Assembly: GCA_011372345.1 (NCBI GenBank) | Contig: DRTC01000258.1 | Span: 1-24,691, forward strand | Direction of reading: 5' to 3' | DNA length: 24,691 nt | DNA from: Candidatus Cloacimonadota bacterium | Lineage (GTDB): Bacteria > Cloacimonadota > Cloacimonadia > Cloacimonadales > TCS61 | Part shown: piece after piece, positions 13,966 through 21,091 of the stretch | Layout: each line of letters begins with the position of its first letter | Numbering within the stretch: position 1 is the stretch's first letter | The notes under the pieces: model-generated | Database searches by the model: none | Told to the model about the DNA's origin: nothing | Seen by the model: the letters and a program-made list of their open reading frames with translations, nothing else | Made by a program: the position numbers and the translations under genes

Positions 13966-15366
13966 ATGGTTGAAGGAAAAATTATCCAGATAATAGGACC
14001 AACAGTTGATGTAGAATTCCCTGAAGGTCATCTGCCTGCTATTCATAATGCTCTGAAAATCAAAAGAGAAGGACACCCGGATCTGGTTCTGGAAGTCCAG
14101 ATGCATCTTGGTGAAAATAAAGTGCGAACAGTTGCCATGGACTCAACTGATGGTCTGGTCAGGAATTATAAAGTTTCAGATTCAGGTGAGCCGATCTCTG
14201 TTCCGGTTGGCGAAGGAGTATTAGGAAGAATTCTTAATGTTGTGGGAGAGCCGATCGACGAACAAGGTCCGGTGAAAGCTGAAGAGAGATACCCGATCCA
14301 TCGTCAGGCTCCTTTTTTTGAAAATCTTTCCACAGAAGACGAGATCATGGAAACAGGTCTGAAAGTCGTTGATTTGATAGAGCCGTATTCAAAAGGTGGA
14401 AAAATTGGTCTTTTTGGTGGAGCAGGCGTTGGTAAAACAGTTCTGATCCAGGAACTGATCAGGAATATTGCGATCGAACACGGTGGTTTTTCTGTCTTTT
14501 CCGGAGTTGGAGAGAGAACTCGAGAAGGAAACGATCTCTGGTTGGAAATGAAAGCATCCGGAGTTTTGGAAAAAACTGCTATGGTTTTCGGTCAGATGAA
14601 CGAACCTCCGGGAGCCCGTCAAAGAGTTGGACTTTCAGGTTTGACAATTGCCGAGTATTTCCGGGATGTTTCCAAAAAAGATGTTCTGCTTTTTATCGAT
14701 AATATTTTCCGTTTCACACAAGCTGGTTCAGAAGTTTCTGCTCTTTTGGGCAGAATGCCTTCAGCAGTTGGCTATCAACCAACTCTGGCGACTGAAATGG
14801 GTGAACTCCAGGAAAGGATCACTTCCACCAAAGATGGTTCCATTACATCTGTGCAGGCGATCTATGTTCCGGCTGATGATTTAACTGATCCGGCACCTGC
14901 TACGACTTTTTCCCACCTTGACGCAACAACAGTGCTTGATAGAAGAATTGTCGAGCTGGGAATTTATCCGGCTGTTAATCCTCTTGATTCTACCAGTCGT
15001 ATTCTTGATCCTAAAATTATTGGAGAAGAACATTATTTTGTAGCCCGGGAAACTCAAAGAATTATCCAGAAATATAAAGATCTGCAGGATATTATTGCAA
15101 TTCTCGGTATGGATGAACTGTCCGAAGAAGATAAATTAACGGTCAGCAGAGCCAGAAAATTAGAAAGATTTTTCTCTCAACCTTGCTTTGTCGCAGAAGA
15201 ATTTACAAATACTCCGGGAGTATATGTTACTTTAAAAGATACGATTGAAGGATTTAAAGCCATTATAAATGGTGACTGCGATGATTGGCCGGAACAGGCA
15301 TTCCTTTATGTTGGAAACATCGATTCAGCAGAAGAAAGATCAAAAAAATTAATGAAAAATGTCTAA
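13966..15366 (+). CDS. atpD: F-type ATP synthase subunit beta
   Basis: Catalytic subunit of F1, 466 residues. Walker A is GGAGVGKT (151-158). The catalytic Glu E183 lies in GERTREGNDLW (182-192), and LLFIDNIFRF (241-250) is the Walker B region. The DELSEED loop that pushes on gamma is exact at 383-389. GAGG precedes the ATG. The last 8 bases overlap atpC. It shows no insertion or truncation, so the head should be a normal ATP-making or ATP-splitting motor despite the unusual rotor. Confidence 0.97.
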   Translation: MVEGKIIQIIGPTVDVEFPEGHLPAIHNALKIKREGHPDLVLEVQMHLGENKVRTVAMDSTDGLVRNYKVSDSGEPISVPVGEGVLGRILNVVGEPIDEQGPVKAEERYPIHRQAPFFENLSTEDEIMETGLKVVDLIEPYSKGGKIGLFGGAGVGKTVLIQELIRNIAIEHGGFSVFSGVGERTREGNDLWLEMKASGVLEKTAMVFGQMNEPPGARQRVGLSGLTIAEYFRDVSKKDVLLFIDNIFRFTQAGSEVSALLGRMPSAVGYQPTLATEMGELQERITSTKDGSITSVQAIYVPADDLTDPAPATTFSHLDATTVLDRRIVELGIYPAVNPLDSTSRILDPKIIGEEHYFVARETQRIIQKYKDLQDIIAILGMDELSEEDKLTVSRARKLERFFSQPCFVAEEFTNTPGVYVTLKDTIEGFKAIINGDCDDWPEQAFLYVGNIDSAEERSKKLMKNV

Positions 15367-15757
15367 AATAAATATTCAGGTAATCCAGCCGTCTAAAATA
15401 AAGATCAGCGGTGAATATGATCATATCATCATTCCAGGAGTTGATGGAGATTTTGGAGTATCTTCCGAACATACTCCTTTTATCACAAAAATCAGACCTG
15501 GAATTCTTCATCTATACAAAGGAACACAAATAACTGATTTTGCAATCCATGATGGTTTTGTGACAGTAGAGAATAATAGCATAAAAATTGTCTGTGAAAC
15601 TATTGAAAGTTCGACTGAAATAAAAACCAAACGAGCTGAATCTTCAAAGGAAAGAGCGGAAAAAAGATTAAAAAATCCAACCGAAGGAATAGATTTCAGA
15701 CGAGCAGAAGCATCATTAAAACGAGCATTGGTCAGGTTAAGTTTAACAAAAAAATAA
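15359..15757 (+). CDS. atpC: F-type ATP synthase subunit epsilon
   Basis: Central-stalk subunit of 132 residues that binds gamma and can inhibit ATP hydrolysis. The N-terminal beta-sandwich has the pattern IIIPGVDGDFGVSSEHTPFITKIRPG (about 22-47), and the C-terminal helical hairpin contains RAEASLKRALVRLSL. The start overlaps atpD by 8 bases. The stop at 15755-15757 is immediately followed by the operon terminator. It is the last gene of the ATP synthase block. Confidence 0.93.
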   Translation: MSKINIQVIQPSKIKISGEYDHIIIPGVDGDFGVSSEHTPFITKIRPGILHLYKGTQITDFAIHDGFVTVENNSIKIVCETIESSTEIKTKRAESSKERAEKRLKNPTEGIDFRRAEASLKRALVRLSLTKK

Positions 15758-15781
15758 GGGTGATCAAATCACCCTTTTTTT
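15758..15781 (+). terminator. intrinsic terminator of the atp operon
   Basis: GGGTGAT (15758-15764), a 3-base loop CAA and ATCACCC (15768-15774) make a perfect 7-bp stem directly after the atpC stop, followed by seven T residues. It is the clearest terminator in the window. Confidence 0.9.
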
Positions 15782-15835
15782 ATTTTGGATATTGTTCGAA
15801 CTAAAACTTCTTATAACGATCGTTTCAAAACAATT

Positions 15836-17008
15836 ATGAATAAATATAAACTATTTTTCTTATTTTTCATTCTGTTTTTATTTACAAATTGCACTCAAAA
15901 AACTGAAAAGACTGAAAACGAAAAGACTCAAAAAACTTTATTAAAAAAAGAAGAAATTTCGAAACAGAATTTCAATCGGAAATCTTATCCAGAATTTATT
16001 AAAGGTATGTATTTAAACGCATATACTATTGCTTCAAAAAAACTCCAACCGATTTTAGATCAAGCAAAAAAAACAGGCATAAACACAGTTGTATTCGACC
16101 TGAAAGATATGAATGGAAATATTTTTCTTAAAATATCTTATCAGGATACGATGCGTCAGCGAAGGGTATTGCCAATCATCGATGTGGAAAAAACTGTTGC
16201 TAAATTACACGATAATAAGATGCGAGCTGTAGCTAGGATAGTAATGTTTCATGATCGATTTCTGGCTCAAAATGATCCTACCTTGAGACCGAAGAAAATA
16301 GATAATTCTGTCTGGCAGGAAAGCAATAAAGGAAAACCTTCCTGGCTCGATTCTTCCAATCCGGAAGTTCAGAAGGAATTGTTGGAGCTTATTGAAAAAG
16401 TAGCACAAACGAATATCGATGAAATCCAGATGGATTATGTCAGATTTCCGACTCAGGGCAATATAAATGAAGCATTTTTTTATTTTCAAAAAGAAGATCA
16501 GGAAACTGCCTTAAAAGACAGTCTTTATGTTTTCAGGCAAAAATCGGATATTATCGAAGATATTATTTACAGAGCAAAAAAAATCTGTTTAAAATATGAT
16601 GTGAAATTAACAGGGGATGTTTTTGCCATTGTTGCCTGGCAAAGCAAAAAAGATGTTGCCAATACAGGTCAGGACATTAAAAGAATGACCAAACATCTCG
16701 ATGCAATTCATCCCATGATCTATTCATCTCATTTTGCTGATAATTTTGCTTATCGAGAAAACGCTCATAACGAACCATTTTATCTAATGTATAAGGGCAC
16801 GAAATTAACCCGGAAAAATTCAAATAAAATGTGCAAAGTTATTCCCTATATCCAGGCAAATAATTGGGAAGTCAATTACAAACCTGAATATATATACGCT
16901 CAGATTAAAGCTATCGAAAGTTGTCCTGCTGATGGTTTTATTTTATGGGATGCTTCCAATAATTACCTTGAAACACTGAAGTGGATTGAAGTATTTTATT
17001 CCAAATAA
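15836..17008 (+). CDS. DUF4015 (putative glycoside hydrolase) lipoprotein
   Basis: Predicted lipoprotein of 390 residues. A hydrophobic signal ends in a lipobox before the Cys of TNC (about residue 19), then a Lys/Thr/Glu-rich linker. The rest fits the DUF4015 TIM-barrel family: KGMYLNAYTIASKK, INTVVFDLKDMNGNI, IDEIQMDYVRFPT, GDVFAIVAW, DAIHPMIYSSHF and ADGFILWDAS. Acidic residues in DLKD, MDYVRFP and LWDAS are catalytic candidates by analogy; no activity is proven for the family as far as I know. The ATG at 15836 is chosen because it starts the signal peptide; an in-frame ATG at 15785 would put 17 polar residues before it. The gene follows the atp terminator, so it needs its own promoter, which I cannot place. 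It probably acts on an envelope polysaccharide. Confidence 0.75.
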   Translation: MNKYKLFFLFFILFLFTNCTQKTEKTENEKTQKTLLKKEEISKQNFNRKSYPEFIKGMYLNAYTIASKKLQPILDQAKKTGINTVVFDLKDMNGNIFLKISYQDTMRQRRVLPIIDVEKTVAKLHDNKMRAVARIVMFHDRFLAQNDPTLRPKKIDNSVWQESNKGKPSWLDSSNPEVQKELLELIEKVAQTNIDEIQMDYVRFPTQGNINEAFFYFQKEDQETALKDSLYVFRQKSDIIEDIIYRAKKICLKYDVKLTGDVFAIVAWQSKKDVANTGQDIKRMTKHLDAIHPMIYSSHFADNFAYRENAHNEPFYLMYKGTKLTRKNSNKMCKVIPYIQANNWEVNYKPEYIYAQIKAIESCPADGFILWDASNNYLETLKWIEVFYSK

Positions 17009-17095
17009 AGTTTGTCTGTAAACTAAAGATTCGAGTTGTGAGAGCTTTTAACGACGGCTTGAAACCAATGAAAAAACTACCTGAAAATTATATTA

Positions 17096-17111
17096 TGTTT
17101 CATGTGAAACA
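17096..17111. promoter_or_regulatory. parS: parS-like ParB loading site
   Basis: TGTTTCATGTGAAACA is a perfect 16-base palindrome that differs from the consensus bacterial parS TGTTTCACGTGAAACA at one central base. It lies in the 198-base gap between the convergent DUF4015 and HTH-EIIA genes, about 5.7 kb from dnaA. Its binding by the ParB encoded at 4853-5701 is inferred. Confidence 0.8.
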
Positions 17112-17206
17112 CACAAAACTACCTCTATTCATTTCTGCGATTGTAGATTCCTCATGAAATAATTTTAAAAATTTCAGAAAAACTGCCGATGCTGAATATT
17201 TAGAAA

Positions 17207-17872
17207 TCAATTTAATACTTTTGTAGTAAGTACATTAATTATTTCTTCATGTGTTCTTGCGTTTCTCAATTTTTCCAGATTCTCATCTATCATTAAGAAT
17301 TTTGAAATATAAGAAATCGAAAAAAGGTGCTGAATGTCATCGTGTAATAAAAGCATGAAAAAAATACTTACCGGTTTATTGTCAGGAGCATCGAACTCGA
17401 TATCATCCTTTGATCTACCGAAAATGATCGCTGGTTTTTTTATTTTTGAAGGATGATGATGACGCGGGTGAAGTAAAGCAACACCTTTTCCAACAGCAGT
17501 TGAAACTAATTCTTCCCGAGCGACAACAACCTGATACAGCCAGCGATGATCCTTAACTATTTTCAAATCTTTAGCTTTTTTTGCCATTTCCGCAATCGCT
17601 TCATATTTATTGTCAGCATAAAAATCTAAATAGATATACCTTGTTTTGAAATAATCCGTGAATCTGCAAACAGACCTTTTTAAGGCAAGTTGTTCATCTT
17701 CTTTGTCACTTAAATTAGCAAGCCATTCTTCGATTTCAGTTTTATCTATTTGATAATTATTTCCTTTTTTTACAACCACAAATAGTTTTGAACTGATCAT
17801 CTCCTTGATAACGGAGTCAGTAACTCTTAGAAAATTTGCAGCTTGTTTCAAGGTTAAATATTTTTTCGCCAT
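17207..17872 (-). CDS. HTH (excisionase-type) - PTS EIIA(Ntr) fusion regulator
   Basis: Cytosolic protein of 221 residues. The N-terminus (about 1-52, YLTLKQAANFLRVTDSVIKEMISSKLF, then NNYQIDKTEIEEWL) is a MerR/excisionase-type winged helix. The C-terminal part (about 70-215) is a PtsN-like EIIA domain with the phosphorylation-site region REELVSTAVGKGVALLHPRH; H135 is the expected phospho-His, although Leu replaces the usual Pro of ALPH. H182 in HLFSISYISKFL is conserved too. A similar HTH-EIIA protein is the chlamydial PtsN_2. No HPr or EI gene is nearby, so a phosphate donor cannot be named. AGGAG before the ATG supports the start. It is divergent from lptE. Confidence 0.82.
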   Translation of the reverse strand: MAKKYLTLKQAANFLRVTDSVIKEMISSKLFVVVKKGNNYQIDKTEIEEWLANLSDKEDEQLALKRSVCRFTDYFKTRYIYLDFYADNKYEAIAEMAKKAKDLKIVKDHRWLYQVVVAREELVSTAVGKGVALLHPRHHHPSKIKKPAIIFGRSKDDIEFDAPDNKPVSIFFMLLLHDDIQHLFSISYISKFLMIDENLEKLRNARTHEEIINVLTTKVLN

Positions 17873-17928
17873 ATTTTCTCCTATTTTTGTAAAAGCTATG
17901 GCACTTCTTTCAAATAATTGCTTTTTTT

Positions 17929-17958
17929 TGTCAAGTTATTAGATTAATTTTCTTGACA
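17929..17958. promoter_or_regulatory. inverted repeat between divergent HTH-EIIA and lptE genes
   Basis: TGTCAAG (17929-17935) and CTTGACA (17952-17958) form an inverted repeat with a 16-base spacer in the 114-base divergent gap. Each arm contains TTGACA facing its own gene, so they might be two -35 elements or one operator. No good -10 element was found at normal distance, and the plus-strand arm lies only 28 bases before the lptE ATG. Confidence 0.3.
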
Positions 17959-17986
17959 CAATCATGTCTCGAAAATGTTTAAAGCT

Positions 17987-18475
17987 ATGAAAAAATCTTA
18001 TATCCTTGTTATTTTAGCAGTTTTAGGTGCTTGTAGTTATTCTGTTTATACAAGCGGATTTCCTCACCTTAAAACCCTTTCTATTCAAACTTTTCAAAAC
18101 AATACAGTCGAATATGATCTCGAAGAAGAAATACAGATTGAACTCACCAATTATTTTGAGAAGGACGGCAGGCTGAAGATCGTTACTCTTTCTCCAGATT
18201 GCCGGTTGGAAGGAGAAATAATGGATTATTCCAATAAAATTTTTACTTATGATGCTGCTGGAGTAGAAGAATATGAAGTAAAAATTCTGTTCAAAATAAT
18301 CTTTACAGATTTAAAAAAGAATGAAGTGATCTGGAACAATGATGCTCTTGTTTTGAGCGAAACTTATTCTTCTTCTGAAGAAACCAGCGTATTTTCCACT
18401 GAAGAAGAAGCTCAAATGGAAATTTACAAAGACCTTTTTGAAACGATCATGAAAAACAGTTTGGAAGAATGGTAG
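17987..18475 (+). CDS. lptE: LPS-assembly lipoprotein LptE
   Basis: Outer-membrane lipoprotein of 162 residues that helps LptD insert LPS into the outer leaflet. Signal peptide MKKSYILVILAVLGAC ends in the lipobox LGAC (Cys16). The mature part begins SYSVYTSGFPHLKTLSIQTFQNNTVEYDLEEEIQIELT, the FCB-type LptE opening, followed by the GEIMDYSNKIFTYD strand. The ATG at 17987 is preferred because it begins the signal; an ATG at 17975 is in frame. LptD is not in the window. LptE sequences diverge strongly, so the call rests on the opening pattern, length and lipobox. Confidence 0.8.
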   Translation: MKKSYILVILAVLGACSYSVYTSGFPHLKTLSIQTFQNNTVEYDLEEEIQIELTNYFEKDGRLKIVTLSPDCRLEGEIMDYSNKIFTYDAAGVEEYEVKILFKIIFTDLKKNEVIWNNDALVLSETYSSSEETSVFSTEEEAQMEIYKDLFETIMKNSLEEW

Positions 18476-18563
18476 TCTATCCTCAATTAATGATTCTCGT
18501 TTTTCCAATATTACAAAGATTGCTTCTTAAACTCGGTCTTCTTACCGTCTTCTGCAGTAAATT

Positions 18564-19988
18564 TCACAAGCTATAATACAAATTCATTTCAAACGGATGC
18601 GGACGATTTTTTACAGCTACAACTTCCTTCATCTTTTCTTTGATCCAGCTCTCGATCAGTTCCTCGTTGAAAACATCACCTTGCAAAAGATAATTATTAT
18701 CCTTCTTTAGTTCTTCCAATGCTTCTTCAAGAGATTCAGGGATAGAATGCAGTTTTTCTTTCTGTTTATTTGTCCAATCGAAAACATTATCATCAAATGG
18801 TCCGTAACCGTTTTCAGGGGTTGGCATAACCTTGTTTTTGATACCATCGAGTCCAGCCATGAGAAGAGCACTCATTGCCAGGTAATAATTGCATGTTCCA
18901 TCTCCGGTTCGGAATTCCATTCTTTTAGCATCTTCACTGGTTGTGTATTTTGGAATACGAATGGCTGCACTTCTATTTGCCAGACCAAAAAATAATTGTA
19001 CCGGAGCTTCATACCCGGGCAGAAGTCTTTTATATGAATTCGTGCTGGGATTTGTAAATGCAGTTAAAGAGCGACCGTGTTTGAGAATTCCTCCGATAAA
19101 ATATAATGCTTCCTCGGAAAGGTCAGCGTAATTTCCTTTTTTGAAGAAGATATTTTTACCATTTTTCCGTAATTGAATATGAAAATGCATACCGTTTCCT
19201 GGTTCGTCATAAAGAGGTTTCGGCATAAAAGTAGCAGTCAATTCGTGTTTTAGAGCCGTGTTATGGATAATATCTTTGACATACATCATCTTATCCGTGA
19301 TCTTCTCAAATTCGATCATCTCGGTTTCAATTTCCTGCTGCCCTGAAAGTCCAACTTCGTGATGATGATAACGCACGGGACAGTCAATTTTCTCGATCAA
19401 TTCCACCATTTCTTCCCGAATATGGGCATATTTATCAAACGGAACATCGATGTGATAACCTTTCCTGTTGGCAACTGCTGTTCCCTGAATGTCTTTGTAC
19501 CCTCCGGGAAGATCTTTCTTGTTCTCTTCTGAAGTGAATTGATAACCGGCACTGTATTTCCCGTTATTGATGATCGCTTCATTGAAAAGATAAAACTCAA
19601 ACTCGGGAATCCATAATGATTGATCCGCAATTCCGGTTTGTTCCATGTATTTTTGAACTCTCTTGGCAACGCTTCTCGGATCTTTTTGCACTCCGATCCT
19701 GGTGTCTGCATCACAAATATAACACAACATTCTTAAAGTAGGAAATTCCGTGAATGGATCTACAACAGCAGTAGAGAGATCGGGAATAATCACCATATCT
19801 CCAGATTCAACTGAACTCATACCGGGAATGCTGGAACCATCAAAGGAAATTCCGTGTTCGAGAACATATTCCAATCTTCGTGGAGGAAAAGAGATGTGAT
19901 ACCAATTTCCCACTAAATCCGAATATTTCAGGTCGATACTTTTGATCCCCTTTTCTTTAATGATTTGTTTTATTTTTTCTAAAGTCAT
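18564..19988 (-). CDS. glnA: type I glutamine synthetase without adenylylation tyrosine
   Basis: ATP-dependent synthesis of glutamine from glutamate and ammonia; dodecamer in the cytosol. At 474 residues it has type I length. Seen: ISFDGSSIPGM (47-57), metal ligands E129/E131 in PEFEFYLF, HHHEVGLSGQQEIE (208-221), GNGMHFHIQL (264-273), NPSTNSYKRLLPGYEAPV (313-330, R321) and EFR (358-360). The position of the adenylylated Tyr of E. coli GlnA (DKNLYDLP) reads DDNVFDWT with F403, so this control is not possible. The otherwise conserved RxxDPSANPYL region reads RTGDGTCNYYL (360-370), an unusual sequence near the active-site Arg. GGAG lies before the ATG. No glnK or glnB gene is next to it. It converges on lptE. 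Confidence 0.95.
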   Translation of the reverse strand: MTLEKIKQIIKEKGIKSIDLKYSDLVGNWYHISFPPRRLEYVLEHGISFDGSSIPGMSSVESGDMVIIPDLSTAVVDPFTEFPTLRMLCYICDADTRIGVQKDPRSVAKRVQKYMEQTGIADQSLWIPEFEFYLFNEAIINNGKYSAGYQFTSEENKKDLPGGYKDIQGTAVANRKGYHIDVPFDKYAHIREEMVELIEKIDCPVRYHHHEVGLSGQQEIETEMIEFEKITDKMMYVKDIIHNTALKHELTATFMPKPLYDEPGNGMHFHIQLRKNGKNIFFKKGNYADLSEEALYFIGGILKHGRSLTAFTNPSTNSYKRLLPGYEAPVQLFFGLANRSAAIRIPKYTTSEDAKRMEFRTGDGTCNYYLAMSALLMAGLDGIKNKVMPTPENGYGPFDDNVFDWTNKQKEKLHSIPESLEEALEELKKDNNYLLQGDVFNEELIESWIKEKMKEVVAVKNRPHPFEMNLYYSL

Positions 19989-20143
19989 ATTTTCTCCATA
20001 AATTTAAAAATTCTACTAAATGACAAAAAACAATGTTATTCTAATATTTCTGATAAAGATAATTTTACGAAACTTCTATCTATTGTTGAATTTCACTCAA
20101 AAGAAAAGTAAGAAAAATTTATCAGAATGGTCGGGATGAAAAA

Positions 20144-20800
20144 TCATATTCCTGTCAAAATCTTCATGATAAACTGCAACGGTGGAAAAATAATACCTCC
20201 GATAATATTCAATTTGAAAATATAAGAGACCAGGATAATCATCATAAATATCATCATTCCTTTGCGTTCCTGTGCTGTATATTTGAAATACATTTCATCC
20301 GACAAAAAAGCACCGATAACTTTTGATCCATCCAGTGGTGGGAACGGAATTAGATTAAATAATCCCAGAAACAGATTGATCATGATCGTTGTATAGATCA
20401 ACCTCATAAAAAAAGCTGAAGCTTGACTTAAAGGAGCATACGGATCGTGATTGCTCATGATCAATCTTAATAATAATGAAAGAATGATAGCAATGATAAA
20501 GTTTGAAGCAGGTCCTGCTGCTGCTGTTAGAGCTGTATGTTTTTTATAATCCCTGAAATTATAAGGATTTATGGGAACTGGTTTCGCATATCCGAAAGCA
20601 AGCCCTCCTCGGGTTACGATCAACATCAATATCGGTAAGATTATTGTTCCGAACCTGTCGATATGGTTTATGGGATTGAAATTCAATCTGCCGGCTCGAT
20701 AAGCAGTATCATCTCCCAACAGAAAAGCAGCATACCCATGACTTACTTCATGGATGATGATGCTCATCAGGATGATTGGTATTAAAAAAATATATTCCAT
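20144..20800 (-). CDS. M50 family membrane metalloprotease (site-2-protease-like)
   Basis: Integral membrane zinc protease of 218 residues with about five or six hydrophobic segments. The active-site motif HEVSH (H17, E18, H21) lies in the first helix, and NLIPFPPLDGSKV supplies the third zinc ligand Asp; both are intact. It is the short form without a PDZ domain, as in the YwhC/Rip3-like class. The ATG at 20800 is chosen because residues upstream are polar and overlap the palindrome at 20821-20842. AGAGGAG lies shortly before it. Substrate unknown; the class cleaves within membranes, often anti-sigma factors. It lies between glnA and tyrS on the same strand, with 155 and 291 base gaps. Confidence 0.88.
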   Translation of the reverse strand: MEYIFLIPIILMSIIIHEVSHGYAAFLLGDDTAYRAGRLNFNPINHIDRFGTIILPILMLIVTRGGLAFGYAKPVPINPYNFRDYKKHTALTAAAGPASNFIIAIILSLLLRLIMSNHDPYAPLSQASAFFMRLIYTTIMINLFLGLFNLIPFPPLDGSKVIGAFLSDEMYFKYTAQERKGMMIFMMIILVSYIFKLNIIGGIIFPPLQFIMKILTGI

Positions 20801-20820
20801 TTTTTCTTCTCTACTCCTCT

Positions 20821-20886
20821 TTCCCAAACCCCAGTTTGGGAACATGCAATCATTAATTCGACTCGTAAGCAAAGAAATGAGTCGAA
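20821..20886. repeat. two dispersed hairpins upstream of the M50 gene
   Basis: TTCCCAAAC-ccca-GTTTGGGAA (20821-20842) has a 9-bp stem and resembles 12893-12913. TTCGACTC (20857-20864) pairs with GAGTCGAA (20879-20886) and resembles 9393-9419. Both are non-coding. Confidence 0.6.
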
Positions 20887-21002
20887 ATAAAATACTGAAA
20901 TATGAAAGACTACTTTTTCGAGTTATTGTCCTTCGCCAGACTCTTATGAAATCACATTCTAGTTTCCTGCAAAATAAGGAGATAGGATTTTGATTAAAAT
21001 GG

Positions 21003-21028
21003 ACAAGATCGGCATCTTGTTTTACGGA
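21003..21028. repeat. dispersed hairpin with TTTACGGA tail
   Basis: ACAAGAT-CGGC-ATCTTGT (21003-21020) is followed by TTTACGGA. The same design, ACAAACA-GGGA-TGTTCGT then TTTACGGA, lies at 10006-10031 in the atp operon. Confidence 0.6.
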
Positions 21029-21040
21029 TCAGGTTTCCTC

Positions 21041-21067
21041 TTAATAAAACTATCCGCTTGCGGATAG
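21041..21067 (-). terminator. possible intrinsic terminator of tyrS
   Basis: Read on the minus strand, CTATCCGC-AA-GCGGATAG (21067-21050) is a perfect 8-bp stem followed by TTTTATT, 25 bases downstream of the tyrS stop. The T-run is short, so strength is uncertain; it may also be another dispersed palindrome. Confidence 0.5.
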
Positions 21068-21091
21068 CAATAGGCTTGTCTGACGCTTTCA

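Noticed and set aside
16246..16262. TGTTTCATG in the DUF4015 gene as another parS
   Set aside because: The right half (ATCGATTT) does not match GTGAAACA.
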